Shown here piece by piece: positions 29,150-37,406 of a stretch of 40,135 nt of DNA. Origin of the DNA: Proteiniphilum sp. (GTDB lineage: Bacteria > Bacteroidota > Bacteroidia > Bacteroidales > Dysgonomonadaceae); assembly GCA_018433945.1 (NCBI GenBank), contig JAHDQF010000072.1:1-40135 (forward strand), read 5' to 3'. Every line of letters starts with the position of its first letter. Position 1 is the stretch's first letter. The notes under the pieces are model-generated. The model was not told the DNA's origin and made no database searches. It saw only the letters and a list, made by a program, of their open reading frames with translations. Position numbers and translations under genes: made by a program.

Positions 29150-29650
29150 ATGTCGTTGCTGACTCCCGAACCCGGTCTGGTTTTCTGGATGCTGATATCC
29201 TTCGGTATCGTCCTGTTTGTTTTGATGAAATACGGATTCCCGATCATCCTGAAGATGGTGGATCAACGGAAAACCTATATCGAAGAATCGCTATTGTCGG
29301 CCCAAAAAGCACACGAAGAACTGGCCACTGTGAAACAAACCAGTGAGGAGTTGCTGGCTCGTACACATCAGGAGCAGGCAACCATCCTGAAGGAGACGTC
29401 GCTCTTGCGTGAGCAGATGATGGAGAAGGCCCGCAATGACGCCCGCAAAGAGGCAGATAAAATGATTGAAGAGGCCCGTAAACAGATTGAGACAGAGAAA
29501 GAGAAAGCACTTCTTTCCATTCGGGAGGAAGCAGCGATCCTGTCGTTGAATCTTACCGAAAAAATTCTGCGGGAAAAACTGGGAACAAAGGAAGCACAGT
29601 TGGCGTTGATTGATCGTTTACTCGACGAAATTGATCTCACTAAATCCTAA
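29150..29650 (+). CDS. atpF: F1F0 ATP synthase subunit b
   Basis: This is the peripheral-stalk subunit, 166 residues. One N-terminal TM (PGLVFWMLISFGIVLFVLMKYGFP, near 8-30) is followed by a long charged coiled coil, rich in Glu, Lys and Ala, that reaches the top of F1. The GLVFWMLISF opening is typical of b. It starts 12 bases after atpE and lies 5 bases before atpH. Only one b gene is present, so the stalk should be a homodimer. Confidence 0.95.
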   Translation: MSLLTPEPGLVFWMLISFGIVLFVLMKYGFPIILKMVDQRKTYIEESLLSAQKAHEELATVKQTSEELLARTHQEQATILKETSLLREQMMEKARNDARKEADKMIEEARKQIETEKEKALLSIREEAAILSLNLTEKILREKLGTKEAQLALIDRLLDEIDLTKS

Positions 29651-29655
29651 ACGAG

Positions 29656-30240
29656 ATGAATATCGGACTCATTTCTTCACGCTATGCCCACACTTTGCTG
29701 GAATATGCCGTAGCATCAGGACAGCAGGAAGAGGTATACACCGCCATGAAGATATTTTCGGAGCTTTTCATGCAAACCCGTCCCTTGCGCCGTGCCATTC
29801 AAAATCCGTCGATTGCGTTACAAGACAAGAAAAAAATTATTGTCACCGCCTGTGGCAACAATATACCGGCGTCGCTCGAAAAGATGATCGACCTGATCCT
29901 GAAAAATAAAAGGGAAGAGATGATCCGGAATATTGTCCTTCGTTTTATAGAGCTGTACCGGGAAAGGTACCACATTCAATCGGGTAAGCTCGTCACGGCC
30001 GTTCCCATTGACCCTGAAAGAGAGGAACAGTTTATCCGTCGCATCCAAAAGATTGTGGGCGGAAAGCTGGAAGTTGATCCAGTGGTCGATCCCGACATTA
30101 TCGGCGGATTTGTATTGAGCCTGGGCGACAACAGATGGGATGCCAGCATATCGGGGGAGCTCACCCGTATCAGAAGTACGTTAAAGGGTCAACAGGAAAT
30201 CAGTGTAATGAACCATAAAAATGGCAGACAATACAATTAA
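29656..30240 (+). CDS. atpH: F1F0 ATP synthase subunit delta
   Basis: This stator subunit links alpha3beta3 to the b dimer. The 194 residues have the N-terminal six-helix domain ([22 protein letters not shown]) and the C-terminal conserved strand-turn ([26 protein letters not shown]-type, with the IIGGF motif). Its 3' end overlaps atpA by 20 bases, so atpA translation is likely coupled. Confidence 0.94.
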   Translation: MNIGLISSRYAHTLLEYAVASGQQEEVYTAMKIFSELFMQTRPLRRAIQNPSIALQDKKKIIVTACGNNIPASLEKMIDLILKNKREEMIRNIVLRFIELYRERYHIQSGKLVTAVPIDPEREEQFIRRIQKIVGGKLEVDPVVDPDIIGGFVLSLGDNRWDASISGELTRIRSTLKGQQEISVMNHKNGRQYN

Positions 30241-31810
30241 AATAAGCGAGGTCTCCGAAGTGCTGCGCATGCAGCTGGAAGGTATCGATACCAATGTAAA
30301 GTATAACGAAACCGGCGTTGTTATCAGCGTCAGCGACGGGGTGGTACGCATCTTCGGGCTTCGCAACGCGGAATCCAATGAATTGCTTGCGTTCGACAAC
30401 GGCATGCAGGCCATTGTGATGAATCTGGAAGAAGATAACGTGGGTGCGATCCTCTTAGGCACATCCAGTGACGTCAAAGAGGGATTCACCGTGAAACGTA
30501 CCGGAAGGGTCGCCTCCATTTTTGTGGGGGAAGGATTGCTCGGACGGGTGATCAATCCCCTTGGCGAACCGATCGACGGCAAGGGACCTGTGAAAGGTGA
30601 AAGACTGGAGATGCCGTTGGAACGGAAAGCACCGGGCGTTATCTTCCGTCAACCGGTAAATACGCCGTTACAAACCGGTTTGAAAGCGGTGGATGCCATG
30701 ATTCCCATTGGCCGTGGTCAGCGCGAACTGATTATTGGCAACAGGCAAACCGGTAAGACCAGTATTGCCATAGACACCATCCTCAATCAACGAAAGAACT
30801 TTGAGGAAGGAGACCCTGTTTATTGCATTTATGTGGCCATAGGACAGAAAGGTTCCTCCGTGGCATCCATCGTAAAAACGCTCACCGAAAAGGGAGCCAT
30901 GGACTATACGATTGTGATCTCTGCCAGCGGTTCAGACTCTGCCGCCATGCGGTATATAGCACCCTTTGCCGGTGCAGCAGCCGGTGAATACTTCCGGGAT
31001 ACGGGGCGACATGCCTTGGTGGTATTCGATGATCTCTCGAAACAGGCTGTCGCTTACCGGGAAGTATCGCTTATCCTGCGCCGTCCTTCGGGTCGCGAGG
31101 CTTATCCGGGAGACATTTTCTACCTTCACTCCCGGTTGTTGGAACGTGCCGCAAACATCATCTCACAGGAAGAGGTGGCTACCAGCATGAACGACCTGCC
31201 CGAAAGCCTGAAAGGAAAGGCAAAAGGAGGAGGTTCACTGACGGCACTGCCCATCATTGAAACCCAGGCGGGCGATGTATCAGCCTATATTCCCACCAAT
31301 GTGATCTCCATTACCGACGGCCAGATCTTTCTGGAGGCCGACCTCTACAATAAAGGCATTCGTCCTGCCATCAACGTGGGCATCTCCGTGTCGCGTGTTG
31401 GGGGAAATGCGCAGATCAAAGCAATGAAAAAAGTGGCCGGAACCTTGAAGATTGATCAGGCCCAATATCAGGAGTTGGCTGCTTTCAGCAAATTTGGGGG
31501 TGATATGGATTCAGTGACCGCCATGACCATCGACAAAGGGCGGAAGAACGAGCTGTTGCTGGTGCAGCCGGTGCACCAACCGATGAGTGTGGAACATGAG
31601 ATTGCCATTCTCTATTGCGGTACACACGGGTTGATGAAAGAGATCCCCCTGGAGAAAGTGCCCGAATTCGAAAAAGAGTTCCTTTCCAGGTTGGAATTGA
31701 GTCACCGCCACGATGTGCTGAACCACCTGAAAGAAGGCGATATCAATGATGAGACGGCCAAAATCATCGAAACAGTGGCTACCGATATCGTAAAAACAAT
31801 GCAGGCATAA
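30221..31810 (+). CDS. atpA: F1F0 ATP synthase subunit alpha
   Basis: This non-catalytic F1 subunit (529 residues) provides the Arg finger to the beta catalytic site. The P-loop at 173-180 reads GNRQTGKT, with Asn174 where the family usually has Asp. The QKGSSVA segment, the [11 protein letters not shown] and [12 protein letters not shown] stretches, and the [16 protein letters not shown] segment holding the Arg finger are intact. The start [10 protein letters not shown] overlaps the atpH end. There is no other sign of decay. Confidence 0.96.
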   Translation: MADNTIKISEVSEVLRMQLEGIDTNVKYNETGVVISVSDGVVRIFGLRNAESNELLAFDNGMQAIVMNLEEDNVGAILLGTSSDVKEGFTVKRTGRVASIFVGEGLLGRVINPLGEPIDGKGPVKGERLEMPLERKAPGVIFRQPVNTPLQTGLKAVDAMIPIGRGQRELIIGNRQTGKTSIAIDTILNQRKNFEEGDPVYCIYVAIGQKGSSVASIVKTLTEKGAMDYTIVISASGSDSAAMRYIAPFAGAAAGEYFRDTGRHALVVFDDLSKQAVAYREVSLILRRPSGREAYPGDIFYLHSRLLERAANIISQEEVATSMNDLPESLKGKAKGGGSLTALPIIETQAGDVSAYIPTNVISITDGQIFLEADLYNKGIRPAINVGISVSRVGGNAQIKAMKKVAGTLKIDQAQYQELAAFSKFGGDMDSVTAMTIDKGRKNELLLVQPVHQPMSVEHEIAILYCGTHGLMKEIPLEKVPEFEKEFLSRLELSHRHDVLNHLKEGDINDETAKIIETVATDIVKTMQA

Positions 31811-31814
31811 TGCG

Positions 31815-32687
31815 ATGGCAGAACTCAAGGAGATAAAAAGCAGAATTCAGTCGGTGAGATCCACCCAAAAGATCACATCGGCCATGATGATGGTCTCTTC
31901 CGCCAACCTGCGGAAGACACAGAATATCATTCAGAACCTCTATCCGTATGAACAGAAATTGGGTCAACTGTTGCACATTTTTCTGCGTGAATCGCCCGAA
32001 TTCGATTCCCCTTTCACCCGGCAACGACCCGTAAAGCGGGTAGCCATTGTGGCTTTTTCATCCAACACGAGTCTTGCAGGCCGATTCAACGATAACATAT
32101 CCCATAAACTGAAAGCGGTCGCCGATACATGGATTTCACTCGGCAAAGAAAATATACTGGTTTACCCCATCGGGGAAAAGGTAACCAGGGCTGCAAAAAA
32201 ACTGGAACTGAACGTACAAGGTAATTACAACGATATCAGTGCGAAACCCAAGTATGATGAAGCGCAAAAGATTGCTGCTGAGCTGATGGAGCAATTCCGG
32301 CAGGGTACCATTGACCGGGTGGAGCTTATTTATCACCATTTTCAGAACAAGGGCGCTCAGATTGTGGTGCACGAACCATTCCTTCCCATTGAACTGAAAC
32401 CCCATGTAAACGGTGATGCGGCACTCGATTACATTGTTGAACCGGATGCGGAGATCATCATGGCTCAGTTGATCCCCAAAGTGCTCAAATTGAAACTGTT
32501 TACCACTCACATCGACTCGGTCACCTCAGAGCATGCAGCCCGCATGATGGCGATGCAGATAGCCACCGACAATGCCGATAACCTGATCGATGAACTGACG
32601 CTGGAATACAATAAACTGCGCCAGCAATCCATTACCAACGAACTGCTTGATATTGTGAGCGGCTCTTTCGGGCTGACCAGTGGCTAA
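31815..32687 (+). CDS. atpG: F1F0 ATP synthase subunit gamma
   Basis: This is the central rotor shaft, 290 residues. The N-terminal helix [28 protein letters not shown]-type and the C-terminal helix ([32 protein letters not shown], ending in [11 protein letters not shown]) form the antiparallel coiled coil. It is the last gene of the operon, 4 bases after atpA. Its stop overlaps the convergent engB stop by 4 bases, and no terminator hairpin is visible. Confidence 0.95.
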   Translation: MAELKEIKSRIQSVRSTQKITSAMMMVSSANLRKTQNIIQNLYPYEQKLGQLLHIFLRESPEFDSPFTRQRPVKRVAIVAFSSNTSLAGRFNDNISHKLKAVADTWISLGKENILVYPIGEKVTRAAKKLELNVQGNYNDISAKPKYDEAQKIAAELMEQFRQGTIDRVELIYHHFQNKGAQIVVHEPFLPIELKPHVNGDAALDYIVEPDAEIIMAQLIPKVLKLKLFTTHIDSVTSEHAARMMAMQIATDNADNLIDELTLEYNKLRQQSITNELLDIVSGSFGLTSG

Positions 32688-33283
32688 CCTATATTTTTAT
32701 TGATCTTTTCGATATACTGAAGAAGCTCTTCCCTTCCCTGCCCTTTTTCTGCCGAGGTAACGAACAGGGGCGGCAGTTCTTCCCACCTCTCCAGCAGCTT
32801 TTCCTTATAGGCATTCAGGTTCATCTGCAGCCGGCCTGTGCCCATTTTATCTGCTTTGGTAAACACCACGGAAAAAGGTACCCCGTTCTCTCCCAGCCAC
32901 TCCATAAACTCCAGATCGATCTGCTGCGGTTCGTGACGTGCATCTATTAGCACAAACAGGTTGGTCATCGTTTCCCGTCCCAGAATATAATCTTCAATGA
33001 TGCCGCGGATCTTTTCCCTGCCCTCTTTTCCCCGTCTTGCGTATCCATATCCCGGTAAATCCACCAGATACCATTCGTCGTTGATCAAAAAATGATTGAT
33101 CAGCCTCGTCTTTCCGGGGGTTGATGAAGTCAGGGCCAAGCCTTTGCGACTGGTGAGCATATTGATGAGCGATGATTTGCCCACGTTGGAGCGACCGATA
33201 AAGGCATACTCCGGCTTCCCGTCCTGCGGACATTTCCGGTAATCGGTATTGCTGATGATGAATTCTGCAGATTTGATAATCAT
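32684..33283 (-). CDS. engB: Ribosome-biogenesis GTPase EngB (YihA/YsxC)
   Basis: EngB is an essential small GTPase in 50S subunit assembly. The 199 residues carry G1 GRSNVGKSS near 30-38, the switch I TPGKTR near 55-60, G3 DLPGYGYA near 74-81, G4 TKAD near 141-144 and G5 SAEKGQG near 176. Length fits the family. Its ATG overlaps the symporter stop by 4 bases, so it is coupled to that gene. It ends in a 4-base overlap with atpG. Confidence 0.95.
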   Translation of the reverse strand: MIIKSAEFIISNTDYRKCPQDGKPEYAFIGRSNVGKSSLINMLTSRKGLALTSSTPGKTRLINHFLINDEWYLVDLPGYGYARRGKEGREKIRGIIEDYILGRETMTNLFVLIDARHEPQQIDLEFMEWLGENGVPFSVVFTKADKMGTGRLQMNLNAYKEKLLERWEELPPLFVTSAEKGQGREELLQYIEKINKNIG

Positions 33284-34743
33284 ATTTTTGTTCCTTTCGA
33301 TATGGCCCGGAGTCCCAGCCCGGTGAGCAGCCCGTTCAACAGCAGCAACTCATATCCCACCTGATAACCGAACCATTGTTTCATCGCCACCTCAATCACA
33401 ACACATAATACCGGTGCGGCTATGGCCACCCAGGGCACATATTTGTCCGTCGGCTTCACTTTGGTGTAAAGCCCGAAGAAATAGAGCCCCAACAGCGGCC
33501 CATAGGTATACGATGCCAGCTTGTAGATGGCATTGATGATGCTGTCCGATCCGATTGCCTCTATGAGCAGGATGATCAACACAAACACAGCACTGATGGC
33601 CACATGTACCCTGCGACGGGTTCGGATATCATTCTTTTCCTGTTCTTCTGTTTGGGAGACAGCCTTCATGTGCAGGATATCCACACAAAAAGAGGTGGTG
33701 AGCGCCGTCAATGCCGAGTCGGCACTCGAGAATGCAGCGGCCACAATACCCACAACAAATATACCCAGCACCACCGGTCCCAGGTACTCACTGGCAATCA
33801 CCGGCAGGATGTTATCGGACACCTCGGGCAGCATGATACCGCTCTGTTCGGCAAAGTAAATCAATAAAACGCCCAGGCAGAGAAAAAGGAAGTTGATGGG
33901 CGCAAAGGCCAGTCCATAGGAAACCACGTTCTTCTGTGCATCCTTCAGGGTACGGATGGTCAGGTTCTTTTGCATCTGGTCCTGATCCAAGCCGGTCATC
34001 ACAATCGTGATAAACATCCCGCTGAAGAACTGTTTCATAAAGTGCTGCGTGCTTGCCCAGTCGTCAAATACAAAAATACGCGCGTGGGGGCTCTCACGGA
34101 TGGTGATGGCGATATCCGCCAGGTTCATTTCCATCCTGGAGGAGAGCTGCCAGACGATCAGCACCAGTGCGGTAATGAAGAGCAGTGTCTGCAGCCAGTC
34201 CGTCCAGATAATCGTCTTGATACCGCTCTTGTGGCTATAGAGCCAAATGACCAGAATAATTCCGATCACGGTAACGACAAATGGCACACCCCACGCGTCG
34301 AACACCAGTGTCTGCAGGATAAACGCTACCAGGTAAAGCCTCGCGGCTGCGCCCACGATCTTGGAGAGCAGGAAAAACCAGGCTCCCGTCTTGTAGGATT
34401 TCGGACCATATCGTTGATCCAGGTATCCGTATATGGTAGTGAGGTTCAGGCGATAATACAAAGGGAGCAGGACATATGCAATCACCAGGTATCCGAAGAA
34501 AAAGCCGAAGACCATTTGCATGTAGGTCATGTCGAGGTTTCGCACCATCCCCGGGACAGAGACAAAAGTCACACCGGAGATGGAGGTGCCGATCATGGCC
34601 ACGGCCACCACAAACCATTTGGATGATTTGTTTGCCCGGAAGAATGTATCATTGCCGGCCCCATTTCTGCTGGTAAGCCAGGAGATCAGCATCAGCACCC
34701 CGAAGTAAAGGGCAATCACCAGAAGAAGAAAGATCGGCTTCAT
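33280..34743 (-). CDS. Sodium:solute symporter (SSS family)
   Basis: This is an inner-membrane Na-coupled transporter of the SSS family (487 residues). About 13 hydrophobic segments are visible, starting with [25 protein letters not shown] marks include [12 protein letters not shown] near 56-67, [23 protein letters not shown] near 77-99, TDWLQTLLF near 180, and [21 protein letters not shown] near 327-347, the TM8 Na-site region with Ser-Ser. The substrate (sugar, sialic acid, proline or other) cannot be inferred. It shares a promoter with a 34-codon HAD stub and overlaps engB by 4 bases. Confidence 0.9.
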   Translation of the reverse strand: MKPIFLLLVIALYFGVLMLISWLTSRNGAGNDTFFRANKSSKWFVVAVAMIGTSISGVTFVSVPGMVRNLDMTYMQMVFGFFFGYLVIAYVLLPLYYRLNLTTIYGYLDQRYGPKSYKTGAWFFLLSKIVGAAARLYLVAFILQTLVFDAWGVPFVVTVIGIILVIWLYSHKSGIKTIIWTDWLQTLLFITALVLIVWQLSSRMEMNLADIAITIRESPHARIFVFDDWASTQHFMKQFFSGMFITIVMTGLDQDQMQKNLTIRTLKDAQKNVVSYGLAFAPINFLFLCLGVLLIYFAEQSGIMLPEVSDNILPVIASEYLGPVVLGIFVVGIVAAAFSSADSALTALTTSFCVDILHMKAVSQTEEQEKNDIRTRRRVHVAISAVFVLIILLIEAIGSDSIINAIYKLASYTYGPLLGLYFFGLYTKVKPTDKYVPWVAIAAPVLCVVIEVAMKQWFGYQVGYELLLLNGLLTGLGLRAISKGTKI

Positions 34744-34759
34744 CGGATCATTGTTTAAT

Positions 34760-34864
34760 TTACAGATTCATGAAATGGTTTATCAACACGGTGAAAGCGT
34801 CAAACTGCAGCTCAAAGAGGATACCATCCAAGTCAAAGATCAAACTATCGGGTAGCAACATCAT
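34760..34864 (-). pseudogene. 34-codon remnant of a HAD-superfamily hydrolase
   Basis: The reading frame starts MMLLPDSLIFDLDGIL, which is the HAD motif I opening (FDLDGT/IL with both Asp) and its usual N-terminus. It continues only to NHFMNL and stops. A HAD phosphatase needs about 210 residues with motifs II-IV, all absent. The final 16-18 residues could be the original C-terminus, implying one internal in-frame deletion. That part is inference. A complete promoter remains upstream, and the symporter starts 16 bases downstream, so the stub is probably still translated as a short leader. Confidence 0.65.
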
Positions 34865-34881
34865 TTTTTTCTTAATGGGTG

Positions 34882-34913
34882 CAAAAATACGCAACAATGC
34901 AGGAAAGGGCAAA
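34882..34913 (-). promoter_or_regulatory. Canonical promoter for HAD stub-symporter-engB
   Basis: On the minus strand a -33 TTTG (34913-34910) and a -7 TATTTTTG followed by C (34889-34882) are separated by 20 bases, the consensus spacing. The stub ATG lies 18 bases below the -7 box. Confidence 0.75.
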
Positions 34914-34990
34914 TAAAAAGGGTTAAAACAAAAGAGATGCGTTGGGCGTTTACAACAAAACATTTCCTTGTCAACGAAACATCCCCTATC

Positions 34991-35935
34991 ATGGATAAAG
35001 AAAAAGTCTGTCTGATCATCAATCCCATCTCTGGAACAGAGTCAAAGAAAAACATCCCGGAGTTGGTTGCAACCGCTTTCGACCAGAAGAAATTCGATCT
35101 TGTGATCCGCATCACCGGCTACCCGGGTCATGCCACCGAGATTGCCCGTCAGGCTGTCAAGGAGCACTACCGCTATGTGCTCACCGCCGGGGGTGACGGC
35201 ACAGTGAACGAGGTGGCCAGGACGCTGATCAACAGCGACACCACGCTGGGTATCATCCCTTTCGGCTCCGGCAACGGACTTGCCAGGGAGCTTGATATCC
35301 CGATGGATGCGGAGAAAGCCCTTGAGATCATCCTCAACGGGAAGAGCCGCACCATCGATTATGGGATAGCCAACGACCATATCTTTTTCTGTACCTGTGG
35401 CTTCGGGTTCGATGCTTTTGTGAGTGACCGGTTTGCCGATGAGAAAAAAAGAGGTCCTTTGGGGTACTTACGCAATGTGCTGGAGAGTGTGGTCGACTTC
35501 AGGGCGGAAGAGTATGAAATCACATACGACGAAGGTACCATCACCGAAAAGGCGTTTATCCTCACCTGTGCCAATGCATCACAATATGGGAACGACGCGT
35601 TTATCGCACCCGGGGCGAGCATGGACGATGGCATGATGAATGTCGCCATCCTGAAACCGTTGAACGCGCTGGAGATACCACAAACAACGTTGCAACTTTT
35701 TACAAAGAATATCGATAAAAACAGCAAGATGATCACGTTGGTCACCCAAAAGCTCACCATCCGTCGTTCCCGTGCAGGCCTTATGCATGTTGATGGGGAG
35801 CCGGTGCAGAGCGGTCGTGAGATCAAGGTAGAGATCATCCAGCAAGGTCTGAAAGTGCTGGTACCCTCTGAAAAGAAAAAGGAAAAAGAGGCAGAGAACA
35901 TTTTCAGTTCCCTGACTCGTTGGTTCAATGAGTGA
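34991..35935 (+). CDS. Diacylglycerol/lipid kinase family protein
   Basis: This cytosolic, membrane-associated lipid kinase of the DAGK/YegS/DgkB fold phosphorylates diacylglycerol or a related lipid. The 314 residues begin VCLIINPISGTESKK (NP-x-SG nucleotide motif). The catalytic-domain signature AGGDGTVNEV is near 66-75 and GSGNGLARELDI near 98-109. The C-terminal all-beta domain has CGFGFDAFVS and the VDGEPVQSG catalytic Asp region. The frame extends to 34937, but that part is not conserved-looking, so I start at ATG 34991. It is divergent from the symporter promoter. I found no clean -7 box for this gene. Confidence 0.9.
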   Translation: MDKEKVCLIINPISGTESKKNIPELVATAFDQKKFDLVIRITGYPGHATEIARQAVKEHYRYVLTAGGDGTVNEVARTLINSDTTLGIIPFGSGNGLARELDIPMDAEKALEIILNGKSRTIDYGIANDHIFFCTCGFGFDAFVSDRFADEKKRGPLGYLRNVLESVVDFRAEEYEITYDEGTITEKAFILTCANASQYGNDAFIAPGASMDDGMMNVAILKPLNALEIPQTTLQLFTKNIDKNSKMITLVTQKLTIRRSRAGLMHVDGEPVQSGREIKVEIIQQGLKVLVPSEKKKEKEAENIFSSLTRWFNE

Positions 35936-36183
35936 TCATCTGCCACTGCCACTGCCACCCATACCTGAAAAGCCGCCCCCGAAAGAGTCGCTGCGCCGAC
36001 GATCCTGCATGTATGACCTGCTTCTTTTCAAAATCCCGTGAAACCACCGCCAAAAAAGCCGCTGCGCCGGTTTCCTCCTTTCGGTGAAAATTGCGGCGAA
36101 GTGGCAGCGTTACCGACTGTGTTGAAATCGGTTTTTACCAGATTTAACTGAACAACCGAGCCAGGAAAATCGTTGTAACAAAA
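35936..36183 (-). pseudogene. Decayed C-terminal tail of a Gly-rich protein (possibly TPM-domain type)
   Basis: This is the main content of the 307-base gap. On the minus strand one frame (36183-36028) reads FPGSVVQLNLVKTDFNTV, then RRSGFFGGGFTGF and a stop. After a frame change, a second piece (36027-35936) reads RRRSDSFGGGFSGMGG with a Ser/Gly end, its stop touching the lipid-kinase stop. Two similar RRxxxFGGGF blocks suggest the Gly/Ser-rich tail of a TPM-like membrane protein, broken by a frameshift and lacking its body. The family assignment is tentative. Confidence 0.45.
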
Positions 36184-36242
36184 TTATTCAACCTGAATAG
36201 ACATCGTTATAGTGAAAAAACAAACTTGTTAAATAAACAGAT

Positions 36243-37386
36243 ATGAAGAATTTCATTTTTCAGAACCCGACCAAATTGGTATTCGGGAAGGGACAAATTG
36301 CAAGGCTGGCAGAGTTGCTGCCGGATAACATCAACCTGATGCTCACTTTCGGTGGGGGCAGCATCACCAGAAACGGTGTCTATGACCAGGTGAAGGAGGC
36401 ACTCAAGGGACGTAATTACACTGAGTTCTGGGGCATAGAGCCCAATCCACGGGTGGAGACACTCCGCAAGGCGATACAAGTGGGCAAGGATAACAATATC
36501 AACTACCTGCTGGCAAGTAGGTGGTGGGTCGGTGCTCGATGGCACCAAGCTAATCGCCGCCGGCATCGCTGATGAGATGGATGCGTGGGAAATAGTGAAG
36601 CAGGGCGTAGCGAAGAAACAGATCCCTTTTGCCTCGGTGATGACCGTACCGGCCACCGGTTCTGAGATGAACGGGGCAGCGGTGATCTCGCGCGATGAGA
36701 CACAGGAGAAGTATGGGTTCTCCGGTAGCTATCCCCAGTTTTCGATACTCGACCCGGAGGTTACCTACTCACTTTCTGAATATCAAATTGCATGCGGGCT
36801 GGCCGATGCTTATACCCATGTGCTGGAACAGTATATGACCACCCCCGGTCAGTCGCGACTGATGGACCGCTGGGCTGAAGGTATACTGCTCTCAATAAAA
36901 GAGATTGCACCAGCCATCAAGGAGAATCCGAAAGATTATGACCTGATGGCCGACTACATGCTTGCTGCCACATTGGCTTTAAACGATTTCATCCGCATGG
37001 GAATCACACAGGATTGGGCTACCCACCAGATCGGCCATGAGCTGACAGCACTGCACGGCGTCACCCATGGCCATTCGCTGGCCATCGTGATGCCTGGTAC
37101 CCTCAGGGTACTGAAAGAACAAAAGAAAGAAAAACTGCTGCAGTATGGCGAACGCATTTTTGGCATCACTCAGGGTACAGAAGTCACGCGGGTGAATAAA
37201 GCGATCGAAATGACCGAGCAGTTCTATCGTTCACTGGGGCTTACCACCCGTCTCTCGGAAGTGGGGATCGGAAAGAATACCATCGAGACCATTGCCACAC
37301 GCTTCAACGAACGGGGTGCCGCATTCGGTGAGAAAGGCAACGTGACTGGCGATGTAACGCGCGAGATATTGCTCAGCTGCCTCTGA
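36243..37386 (+). pseudogene. yqhD: YqhD-type iron-containing alcohol dehydrogenase, frameshifted
   Basis: This is a group III NAD(P)H-dependent alcohol/aldehyde dehydrogenase (BDH/YqhD type) that reduces aldehydes in the cytosol. Frame 1 runs from MKNFIFQNPTKLVFGKGQI through FGGGSITRNGVYDQV to about residue 91. Deleting one A at 36515/36516 restores VGGGSVLDGTKLIAAG and a continuous 380-residue protein ending at 37386. The metal-site residues are present in the second part (ADAYTHVLEQ; HQIGHELTALHGVTHGHSLA). The insertion falls in the nucleotide-binding GGGS loop. The mutation is either recent or a sequencing error, since the rest is intact. The S41 protease follows 20 bases later. Confidence 0.9.
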
Positions 37387-37406
37387 ACCTCTGATTCTGT
37401 ACAACG

